Origin: Dendrophyllia cribrosa
Taxonomy: Eukaryota > Cnidaria > Anthozoa > Scleractinia > Dendrophylliidae
Assembly (NCBI GenBank): GCA_024195265.1
Contig: JAJLRJ010000004.1
Span: 39,129,030-39,193,029 of the forward strand
DNA length: 64,000 nucleotides
Reading direction: 5' to 3'
Made by a program: the position numbers and the translations under genes. The notes under the pieces are model-generated. The model made no database searches. It had not been told where the DNA came from and was given only the letters and a program-made list of their open reading frames with translations. Shown here piece by piece: positions 24,510 to 35,138 of the stretch (the stretch's first letter is position 1; the number at the start of each line of letters is the position of its first letter).

Positions 24510-25415
24510 TTTTGTGCTAGATTAAGGGGGCGAACCTTATCTAAAAGGTGGTTGCTATGGAAGAGTTCTAAACGTCACAATTGCTTATGATTCGCCAAAA
24601 TAATTGAAGGGCTCCCTGCAACAACGTCCCGAGTGTGTTTTTGGTAACTTTCACTAAAATTGTATGTTTTAGGCCTTTGAAAGCACAGTTTTGTCAAATT
24701 AATGATTTATTATTGTTAAGGTACGTAAAACAGCTCCAAAATGGGGAAGAAAATCCACATCTTTGAGAAAATGTTTTGGGCCCCTATGACACCCTATGGC
24801 TCCCAGGACACCCTATGTATCTTTTCAAAAAAAAAAATTATTCTTTTCGAAGATGAAGATTTGTTGACCTGGATTAAATCCTTTCAGTCATATGTACATG
24901 ATCCAGTCATAATTTTGGCAAGTGAGTCCCTTTGGAGGCCAAAAATCCAGGATTTCTGTGAAAATTTTCCAAAAACGCACTGAGGACGTTATTGCAGGGA
25001 GCCCTTCAATTGAATTTTTATCGCTTTTTCATTCTCACACGCAGTTGGGGACTGGCACTAGTTGTGCATGTGCAATGTCGATTTAGTGATTGAGATTAAT
25101 AGTTGTCACTATGTTAGCAGTTTATGACACAAGAGAAATGCTAACCTTGAAATAATGTCCCTAGCAACAACTCTAAAACTGTAGTTAAGGTTCACCCCCT
25201 TAACCTTTATTCAGTACACTGGTTATATTACATTACAGACATACACATGCAAACTTGTACATACTTGCCATTTGATAAGCCCATTTACATCTTTAATAAT
25301 GAACTGGATTTTGGGAAGGCCAGGGGGTATTCTGACTCATATCAAATGGTTGTGTTGGTGTGGCCTTTTGCCACTGTATGGCAACAAAGCAATGTATGCA
25401 CCTATGCACTTATGT

Positions 25416-28007
25416 CTAATTAAACAGAGGCCCTTGAAAATTTGTTATTAGGCAAGCAACAGTCCATAATTCATTGATGCTCCCAGCAACATTAAGTGGA
25501 AGAACACGGTCAAAGTAATGAAATTCCTTTACCCTTCTTATTGCTCTCTCCACATGAACTCGCAAGTTGTGAATTTGTTTGCTTTTCATCAATTCTCCCT
25601 TTGAAAATTGCCCTTTGCTAGAAAGAAAAGCAGGCATTGCTATCTCACATCCAATAGGAGTTAACAGATCCTGTATAACAAAACCCTTGTCAGCCATTAG
25701 CTGGTCTCCAGGTTCTAGTAATGGAAGGAGCCCAGACTGCTTCACAAGCTCCTTATCTGATATTGACCCTGCAAAAAGGGCACTAACATGAATTATTTCA
25801 CCTGATGGCGAGATTACAACATTGCCTTTATAAGTAGTATGGCTCTTATAAGCTGAGTATAATTCACTATTAAGGACCATGCTTGAAGGTGCTTGAACTT
25901 TAATTTCTGAGGCATCAATGATACCCCTACACCTTGGATAGAGTTCTCTGAAACAGTCAGGCATGTGTCTCTGAACTTTAGCTCGGGATGGCCAAATAGG
26001 CAAACTGCCTAAAACAAAGTACAGAAAATTTGTCCAAGAAATAAAAATTCGGCTTACTGTTGCCACTGATACATTAAAGATATCCGCTAATACCTGGTCA
26101 AAGGTACCCAATCGTAGTTTGTTAAGGAATAAGTAAAACTGATTAAATAAGCTAAGTTTGCATGTTCTTAAATTATCTCTTAATGTGTCTACTACCATTG
26201 TTCCCTTATTTCGCAGTCTCTGCATTTGCGACCAAGAGTACATTTTCTCAGCAGTTGGCTGAAGGGCATTAAATGTGGCTGCAAGTATCTTGAATGAAGG
26301 AAACCCTGTATAAAATCTTATGCTTGCATCAGGTTTCATTTGCAACTGTGTAAATAAACTGACTTCTCTATTTTGCATTGCTTCCAATTCAGCTATTCGC
26401 TCTTGAGCTGCCTTAAGCATATCCTCTGTGATGACTTTAGCACCAGTGGAAATGTAGTCATGGCAGTTTACAGTTGGGGTAAAAACAACATCGACATTTG
26501 TGTCAACTTCTACAGGAATGGCATCAGGTTGACATTCCTGTGCTTGGTCATCTTGCGATTCAGATAGAATGCAAGTAGTGCCTGAAAACATTAATGAGAA
26601 GCTTAGTTCAAAGCCCAGTATATTCAACTGATTTGGAATCTCATTTACAGTGTTCCCTATACAACCAAACACCTCACCTCCTTCCCCCATCCCCACCTCC
26701 AATTAAAATATTTGAGTAGTACAGTGTAGGAAATGGGGCAGATTCCTCCTTTTTATACAAAGAAAATAAGGCCCAAAGGTTTTTTTCTATTCTGAAAGAT
26801 TTTCAAGTTGTCTTTTTTTTTTCTGGATCAATCTATTCCAGCAATTTATGATAACTCCCCCACCACATTTGGAGGACCATTCACACATTTTACCTGTTAA
26901 GCTACATGTATGATTGCCTTTTATATGGTAATTTTAGATTCGAGTTTGAAACAAATGCCGAGACTCCATAACCACTTAAATAACAGTTTTCATTCATGAA
27001 ACCTTGACACAATACTGTACAGTGGAACCTCTACTTTGGGTCACCTCCTTTGAGGGCATTTCTCCTGGTCCTGGCAAAATGCTCATTTAATCTTTGTCAT
27101 TATTACATCTCTATTAAGGTGACACTTCTATTTATAAGGGGACGGGACAAAAAATAATGTTTTAACCTCCCAAATGACATTTGAACCTCTAATAAGGGAT
27201 CAGTTAAATGTAGTACGTGACCACCAAGGAAGATTGATAATTCTTTATTGTACTCTATTTACTAACCACAAGTGATGACAATATTCATAGCCTAAGCTCT
27301 TATTTTAAATGATTATGGCATATCGATCTTGTTATCATTCTTGTTATAAAATTGACCTTGACATTGTGTTTTGTGCTATAATTACCTAACGGTAGACTAT
27401 TACAGTATACTGAAATTCAAACAGTCCAAGGTTGCTGTTGCAATATAAATAATGTATTTTACAGTTGCTAAAAAATGAATGGCATCATCCGAAGTTAGTG
27501 AATTATTACAAAACCAGCAAAACCTCTATTAAGAGGACACTTGTACTGGTCCCCAGCGTGTCCCCTTTGTGGAGGTTTCACTGTACTTACAAGTAGCTGC
27601 TTTTTTATCGGGTTTGACTTCTGTTGTCTCCTTTCGCTTCTTCGGTGGTTTTCGCCGTTTTCGTGGCGTTGTCCACGCAAAAAGACAAGGAACAGCGCTT
27701 TTTTAAGAAAACGCTTTCCTGTTAAGGACCTTGTGAACTCCGTTGCATTAAAGTGGTCGGAACACACCCTGGTGCTGTCTGTTATCTGGAAAATCATTAT
27801 CGAGAATTACAATCTGGAAATATGCAGATAAAAACATTGCTCAATCGAGTTCACTCACCTTAAAATGTTTGCCAACATCTCGCCGAATTTGCCATAACCA
27901 TTTCTTTCTTAAGGTACTTGTCGTAGGAAATCTATGAAAGGTTACGCCTTTTTGTTTGGATTTGTTATTATGGCATAACGGAACGAACAATTTGATCTGT
28001 TTGGCAT
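25416..28007 (-). CDS. THAP + DDE (DDE_Tnp_4) transposase of the ISL2EU transposon; two frame breaks
   Basis: Three minus-strand exons, 28007-27859, 27785-27591 and 26581-25416, give about 503 residues. The N-terminal THAP DNA-binding domain shows PLCHNNKSKQKGVTFHRFP, LRKKWLWQIRRDVGKHF and DSTRVCSDHF. The catalytic region has CRGIIDASEIKVQ, QLMADKGFVIQDLL and VHVERAIRRVKEF, carrying the D, D and E expected for cut-and-paste activity. Two places need one extra base to keep frame. One is TGTTCGTTCCGTTATGC in exon 1, where the first THAP cysteine is out of phase with the next. The other is a run of six A in exon 2, before SAVPCLFAW. They may be real mutations or homopolymer errors. Exon 2/3 phases match (..AC|TTCILSESQ). 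Confidence 0.87.
27018..27585. mobile_element. TA-flanked MITE (ACAGT-GAACCTC family) in a transposase intron
   Basis: TACAGTGGAACCTC at the left and GAGGTTTCACTGTA at the right are inverted ends of a ~568-bp element. It lies in the intron between THAP exon 2 and the catalytic exon. Its right end starts only five bases after the splice donor of exon 2. Confidence 0.7.
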
Positions 28008-28220
28008 CGCGAAAATGGCGACTGTGGTCACCGAGCAAAATGTTTACACACCAAGCCTCATCTTCGCGTTATAATTTATGACGTCAATTTCAAAATGGCG
28101 GCTCGTGATAAAAGCGAATTGTGGATTGCTAATATAAAACTCTAAAATGAAAACCGGGTGGAAACTGGGACCAAACGAGCCAGTTTCGAAGCCCATCGGG
28201 CTACTTGTTTGTTTTTTTTT

Positions 28221-29205
28221 CGGCCTGTCGGGTCACCTGCCCCGGGAATCGCTTTTGCTGCGGCCAACACCCTACCTAGTTTACTTCCGGTTTTCAGAAA
28301 TGGCGTAATCAGTGATGTCAGCAACTATAATTCAAATGTTTACCGTTCTTATTTCGACGGAATTGTTAAAAATTAAATCTCTGTGATTTTCGGATGTGAT
28401 CTATTTCTGGTAAAGGGAAAGCGGGTTGAATTTTTCTAACCAAATCAATTGTCAAACAGTCGAGTTTAGATCGAATAAATCGTTGAATATAACACGTCCC
28501 GGCACGTCACAGAACTGCTGAGTAAACAATTCTCAAGCATTACTCCGTGCAGTCACGTTCAAATTCCACACATCTCGTATTCATGTCACGCTATTTGATC
28601 GATCGTGTTGATATTGTTAATTTATTCGAAACCCCATCACCGATTCTCCAAAATGCCTGTGTTTAAACAATCCTGATTCCTTGTAGTAGGTGGTTTCAAG
28701 GATTTTAAAGCGAAAAAAAATATACAAAGTTCTAAACTTATGTTTTTTCTAACAGTACCGAGCCGATCAGAGAAAAAAATATAGACCTGAAACTGTAGCC
28801 TACTAAAGGGGGGTGTGGGGTGGGGGGGTGGGGGCAGGTGGCGGTGTTCCGCAATTTTTCTGATCATGAATTTTTTTTCCGTCTTGATGTTGTGCAAGAA
28901 TTTTTTTCGGGATTGCCCCATACCTTTTTTTCCTTTCGCTCGCTGTGCATTATTTTTTTTTCTTTACTTTGCTGTGTAGGAATTTGTTTTTAGTAATTGC
29001 CCAACCCCCCCCCTCTTAACAATAAAATGGTCCGTCCCTAAGGAGTGCTTGAAGCGGGCTGTGGAATGTAAATGTGGACTGGACTGTGCATATTGATAGA
29101 TTCTAGATTGTATATTGTGGCTTGCTAATATAAAACTCTAAAATGAAAACCGGGTGGAAACTGAGGCCAAACGAGCCAGTTTCGAAGCCCATCGGGCTCC
29201 TTGTT
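28221..29205 (+). repeat. ~1-kb tandem unit R2
   Basis: This is the intact copy of unit R1. It runs from CGGCCTGTCGGGTCACC to GAAGCCCATCGGGCTCCTTG and includes the empty ISL2EU target at 29,114-29,115. The function is unknown. The units may be internal repeats of the enclosing TTAA element. Confidence 0.85.
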
Positions 29206-29326
29206 TATTATACAACTACTTGTTTTCACCTCCGAGTGATATTTTTTACGAATCAATTGACTATCCACAGTTTATTTTTAGTATTTATCAAATACATTAT
29301 CCCCAAGCTGTAAACTGCGCATTGTA

Positions 29327-29514
29327 AATAGACCAATTCGGCTAACGCATTGTTGTACCCAATCAAACCTTCTGGGAATAAGATTCTTTGTTCACAACAT
29401 TTCCATATAATTTCCATGTCAATGCTTCATTGATATGGAAATATGACGAACAAGAGTTCTAATCCCAAAAGGTTTGAATTGGGTACAACAATGCGTTAGC
29501 CGAATTTGTCTATT
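29327..29514. mobile_element. Foldback MITE with ~45-bp arms
   Basis: AATAGACCAATTCGGCTAAC is mirrored at the right as GTTAGCCGAATTTGTCTATT. Arms of about 45 bp surround an AT-rich loop. The terminal ATAGACCA resembles the MITE at 57.76-57.93 kb. Confidence 0.8.
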
Positions 29515-29695
29515 GGCGTAGAAATAATAGCAAATTTCCGGGTTGACGTTATCTAATTAGCATTTTGTAAATTCAAATCTCTATAACTCACAAACGCGAC
29601 GTTCAAAACAAGGAACATTCTACCATTTAACTATTCGATGTACATAGAGTTGATTCTGAAAATAACTTTTTAGGGGTGATAGGTACTTTAAGGGC

Positions 29696-32600
29696 TTACC
29701 TTAAGTCCTGAGGAGTCAAGAAAATAAACTGTCGATTTTTCTGCGTCGGTAACGCTGCAAGTTCTAACACCATTTTCATTATAACCCTTCTGTTCAACAG
29801 GTCCTACAAACAACAACAGCCAGGGTTAGCGCGCTCTTGGAGATCTAAAGCAACGAGTCTCTGAAGTGAGGTTACACATCTTGAAGTAAAGGTTATACGT
29901 CCGGTAGGTAAGCTATTCATTAATGACACTTCGACTCCAGGGCAAAAAGGTTGCAAAAAGTAGTTAAATTATATGTTAGACAGGACTTTATTCAAACTAG
30001 CAATTACGCTAAATTAGATATTCCTGTATAAATATTTGGTAAAATAAATAAATAGAACTTCACAATTTTGGCTGTAGACATACTGTGCGAATCACTGCCT
30101 AATGTAACATCGCCTTTCCCCTTAAATATTTCTTTAAAAGAGAGCTCAACCGAAAGAAGATCGTCTTGGCTTAATCGGGGTGTGGGAGTTTGGGGTGTTA
30201 CGCTTCAAAAATACGTCAAATTCGTGTGGACATCTAAAGGGATAGGAGGGGTGTGTTACGCACCATAAATACGTCAAATTCGTCTAGACATCTAAAGGGT
30301 GACTCCATAGCTTCCCACAGGGCACTCAGAAAGCAAATAGTGGAGACTGATCTTTCGCCGCCTGACAGAGACTTCATTACGCTTGTGCTTTCGTCGATAT
30401 ATCGGTGGGAACTGCGCACATTTTTGGGGCCTTTATGGACATTCACCTGGAAACAAAACATGACCAAAGAAGGGGCGTTTACTACATTGCAACCGCGTTA
30501 CTGTGAGATATGTCTAGAAATGCAGGCAGAGGGGGACCAGGCTACTTCGTGACTAGCATCACCAAGTGTCCTCACCTATAAAAGTTCACCGAAACTCATA
30601 AAATTCTGTCACATATGAAGTATAGTCGAACCTCCCTAACCGACACCTCCTGTAGGCGGAGACCTCCATAAGCGGACACTTAGTCGTGGTCCCAGCCACA
30701 TACAAACACTACATCTTTAAACTCCCATAAGCGGCCACCTCCCTTAAGCGGACACTTTGTCTCTTCCCGATGGTGTCCGTTTATGCGAGGTTCAACTGTA
30801 ACATGAAAATGACAAACAACTCTGTCAAATATGAAGTACTCATTAAACAAAACTTGCCTACTATATACTTCATGCTAACACACCATATAGGGATCCTATC
30901 ATATAGGGATCCTAAAAACTCATTTTAAAATGGTTAGCTTTTATTTACTGTTATGGGTAGTGATATCCATAACAGTAAATAAAAGCTAACCATTTTAAAA
31001 TGAGTTTTTAGCCCTAAATAAGTGCCGGATTCTTTGATGTGCATAAATTAAAACCCACCATGAAGTATATCCCGCATTTCTAGACATAAGTGGTTACTAT
31101 GAGCATTTGCCTGCCATAAAAATGTCGGGGTGGCGTAAATTATGGTATTAATCCATCAATGTGTTGAACAACAACTGTAAATTGAACCATAGCTATACCA
31201 ATATGAATCACGGAATTTTTCAGTTTCATTCTTGCCAAGCTTTCTTCTGCTTTTGTTAATTTTATCTCATTATGTAGCCTGCGAGCAGGCTCACTTGTTT
31301 GGGGTATCGCGCGAGTTTCTTGGCGGCGAAGCCGGCAAGAAGAATGGGGCAAGGAAAAGTGAGCCTGCACGCGGGCTATCGATTTTTGAATTCCGCCCCT
31401 TGCGAGGTGTCAAGTCGACATTTGACCTGTATCAGATAACTATCCAATGGGAGCAAAGCAAAATGTAAACAAACATGACAGAAAGTTGCACGTGAAGATT
31501 TTCGCGGCAGATAGCAAAATATTATCATGAAGAATGTCATTTTTAACCAATCGGATCGCCCCGTTCGTCGGCGAACGCGGTGAATTCAAAAATCAATAGC
31601 CCGCGTGCAGGCTCACTTTTCCTCGCCCCATTCTTCTCGCCGGCTTCGCCGCCAAGATACTCGCGCAATACCCCAAACAAGTGAGCCTGCTCGCAGGCTA
31701 CTCATTATGCATATGGAATGATCTGCCCAATAACGGGAGTGAATTTGAAGAAAGTGCTCGTTGTTCACATTAAAAGGGGTGCTCGGATTCAAGTGCCCAC
31801 AACTAAACCCTTTGTGTTTTAGTAAAATAAGGAAAATGATCGGAATAGTATATGCCTCGAACTCGAGTCGTTCGCTTCAAAACTGATATTTTTTTAGCAT
31901 ATCCACTTCACCAACGAGGGCTAACTACTGAGAACAATAATTATTAACACAATTATAGTTACTCGTGATAAAAATGAAAGCTAACCGTTTTCAAATCAGC
32001 GGTGTTCATCCCAAACACTCTAGATCAAACCGTAACTCTATACTCTAAGTTCTCTGCCTAATAAATGGGGTTCTGTTCTTGTGTACGTCAGTAACATAAC
32101 AATAAAGAACACTACATTGTGTAAACCGCATAGGGTGTCCAACGTCGGTTTGAGAGATGCAAACGAGTATAAACCCTTTTTACTCCCAGAGTCAATTATG
32201 GAGACATAAAGTGTAGTTCTAACTTTTGAGTCTGTCAACGAAATTCTATGATGTGGCTATTCAAATGAAACCTCTTCGGCAGTACTTTTGCATGGTACCA
32301 TTTGTTTTTTAATATTTTACAAAATGAAATTTGGGATTTTTCTTGTTGGCACTCTTGGGAGTGAAAGGGTTGACCAGTACTTACGATAAGATCCAGAGTT
32401 TCTTGATTGTGATCAAATGAAATGTATCCACTAAATCCTCTCTGGCTTAAGTGCTCGGTAAAAAATTGAGATGTGTTCGCTGCCAAGATCTTGATTTTGT
32501 TCTTAAGAAAACCCATTCTTTTGTCCATTCGTTTTTTAAGGTACTATAAGAGAAAAAAAACTTTTAAATAATTCAAGATACTAGTATAATTCTTATTGTA

Positions 32601-35100
32601 ACGTGTATATGGGAAAATAATACCCACGATTGATAGCAAATTGGGTACAAGCATTCAGAAAAACAAGTGTATTATTTGGCAAAATTGTTCGTAGACGCGC
32701 TTGAAGACTTTATTAACCAATCAAGAATACTGAAGTTTATTTGTCATGATTAAATGATGATAGCACTTCATGTCGTAGTAGTTATCTGTAATTATCAAGC
32801 TCTTATAACTGTAAAATTGCTGGCTGGATAAGGTAACATAAAATACAGTCGAACCTCAACTATCGGCCACCGATCCATAACGGTCATATTTCTTCACCCT
32901 ACTTCCTATTCACTCACACAACTCCATTTATTGCAACCTCTTCTTAACGGTCGCCTCTCTTTCTGTCCAAGGTAGGGCGTTATAGAGGGGTTCTACATCC
33001 TATCTGCTGTGGACGTATATAGGCCACTTCGAAAAATACCATAATACTCTTTAAAGTGCAGGTTTGGGTGGTGCTTGATGTAAGCCTGTTTTTCCAATTT
33101 CTTTTGTTTTCAGCACGAACTGCACGTGCTTTGCTTCAACTTCTTTGCAATTTGCATACGGTGCACATTTGTATACGAACACACAATGCTACGCCCTGGC
33201 GTTCTTTCATGTACTCTGAATTCCATTCCATTGCCATTCTAACAAAGGAGACTTGAATAATTACACCCCGGTGAGGCTGAGCCTACACATAAAATATTAT
33301 TATGGTATTTTTCGAAGTGGCCTAATGAGCTGAAGCCAAATAAATCACTCTGGCCAATCACAGCAGGGGCAAACAATCCGGAAGCCGTTGCCAAACGTGG
33401 GAAAATGCGCGCGAGAAAGTGATTGGTTTTGGTTTTACTTCTGATTGATTGAAAATGTGGCGCAAGAATGTTTTAGCCAGCCGCAAGGCGTAGAAATGTA
33501 AAATTATAGCAATAGAGAAATTACTTTCTACACTCAATTGAAAACTGCTCTAAATGAGTAAATTTGAATGCTATTCACCAACCACGCGTGCAATTTGTGC
33601 TTAAAAGACGGAATTTACTACATTTGTATAACCATCTAAGAAAATAAAAACACTGACATATTGTTTATGGTATTACTGAATGTGCTATTTTTACCTTGTT
33701 ATATTTCTGTATATTCTTTGTGTTCTTTAAGATCACACCGAATCTGTCGCAAATTTCTTTGTACTCTTTGGTTACCTTCTCCGCACTTCCTCGACTGCAA
33801 ATGCATAAAAGAAACTGGTTATTCTTGACAGGTCATTTGAAATCTGTAATAGCTGTCATAAAAATCAAACGATCATCAAAATATAGTCAGTTTTATTTCC
33901 GCCTCCTTGCAGAATTGTGCTTGTAAGTAGAATGTAGAGCCCCAATTAAACCAGCCCCAGCTGATGGGCAACTCGGCTTAAATATTACAAATTAAATAAA
34001 TAAATAAATAAATACATTGAAAACATGCACCCGTGCCTACCCTGCTAGCATAGCCTCTTTATTTTTCTTGTTAAACTCGGGAAGGAAAGTACCAAGAAAA
34101 AGAAAGGCTCGGCTGACAGGGTGCCCATGCAAAGAGCGAAAAAAAAAAAACCGATGCCAAGCGCAGGAAAGCATGCAACCCATTCCAAAATAAAAAGAAG
34201 CATACTTGCTTTGAGCCAATTACAATAAAATAGGCTACCGAGATTTGGCTGTCGCCTCTGATTGGTTCAAATGAAGTTGAAACAACTGGAAAACAATCAA
34301 AAGCCAGGGCTGTGCTCTAGCAGTGCCCAGGGGCCTCAGGCTCCTTACTTTTATCTTCGGGCGACTAGAAAAACGTACTTTTGCATAAAACTTAAGTGCT
34401 GGGCACCCAAGATTTCATAGTTGGGAGCCTTTGGGCTCCCTGTGATTCTTCTAAGAGCTCAGTCTCAAAAGCACTTCAATGATCTAGGGCCGGGCAGAAC
34501 CAAATTATCAATGTTATAGTGCACCTCAATGTATTTCTGCTTTGTACTGCGAAACCCATACAGCGATTATAAAAGCACAGGACATCACTCAAAACAAAGA
34601 ATGGTAAGCCTGTTCTCAGGTTAGCGAATAGCTTATTGAGTTACAGTTACTCACTCTTTTTCCTCCTCCTCAATGTATTTCTGCTTCTTTATAATTTCTG
34701 TCTCGAGGTCTGTCACAGTCCTTGTGGTTTCCACTCTGGCAAAATGTTCGCTTGCCGTCTCTGCCTTTTGCTGCGAGGTTTGAAATATTTCGTAAATAAC
34801 TATTTGCAAGAAATAATTACAAAATATTAACAAATATCCCTGGACCAAAAATACGGCCTAGAAACTGAATGACTTTAACTTATAGGTGGACTTCATCTCC
34901 ATTGTAACGAATTTCTCACCTCTGCTAACTTGACAAGGCGATCCCACTCTTTTTCATTCTTGTCAATTTTCTGCTCTAATTTTCTTCTTTGGCTTTCAAA
35001 GTGCTGTTTTTTCGCCTTTTCTTGGTCACCCATAAGAATAAGTGACTCCAGCTCTTCCTAGACAAATAAAAAGGAATATATTTCTTTAGTATCACCCAAC

Positions 35101-35138
<38 letters not shown>

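Larger units (their letters stand above)
22196..28117. mobile_element. ISL2EU-type DNA transposon (IS5/PIF-Harbinger-related)
   Basis: The inverted ends start TCGCCTTTATCACGA and finish TCGTGATAAAAGCGA. They continue imperfectly through GACGTCA and GAGGCTTGGTGTG for about 80 bp. The 2-bp target AT is duplicated (22,194-22,195 and 28,118-28,119). The undisturbed target GATTGTATATTGTGG survives in unit R2 at 29,107-29,120. The element carries a SWIM/YqaJ nuclease gene (plus strand) and a THAP/DDE transposase gene (minus strand), the gene pair known from ISL2EU elements. Both genes are intron-bearing, and the THAP part shows apparent frame breaks. Confidence 0.88.
21015..29687. mobile_element. 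TTAA-flanked composite foldback element, 8.7 kb
   Basis: The ends are inverted over about 150 bp with roughly 85-90% identity: AGTGCCTATCATCCC.. at the left against AGTACCTATCACCCC.. on the other strand at the right. Both sides are flanked by TTAA (21,011-21,014 and 29,688-29,691), the target of piggyBac/Kolobok-like transposons. Inside are a short hairpin (ACTGGCTCGTCG / CGACGAGTCAGT), two tandem ~1-kb units, a nested ISL2EU transposon and another foldback. Without the ISL2EU insert it would be about 2.7 kb and non-autonomous. The right TTAA lies 8 bases inside the intron that follows the last visible SMC6 exon. Confidence 0.75.

Noticed and set aside
21234..29205. The two ~1-kb direct repeats as LTRs of a retrotransposon
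   Set aside because: Between them lies an ISL2EU DNA transposon inside the first repeat, with no reverse transcriptase, primer-binding site or polypurine tract. The units are in simple tandem once the insert is removed.
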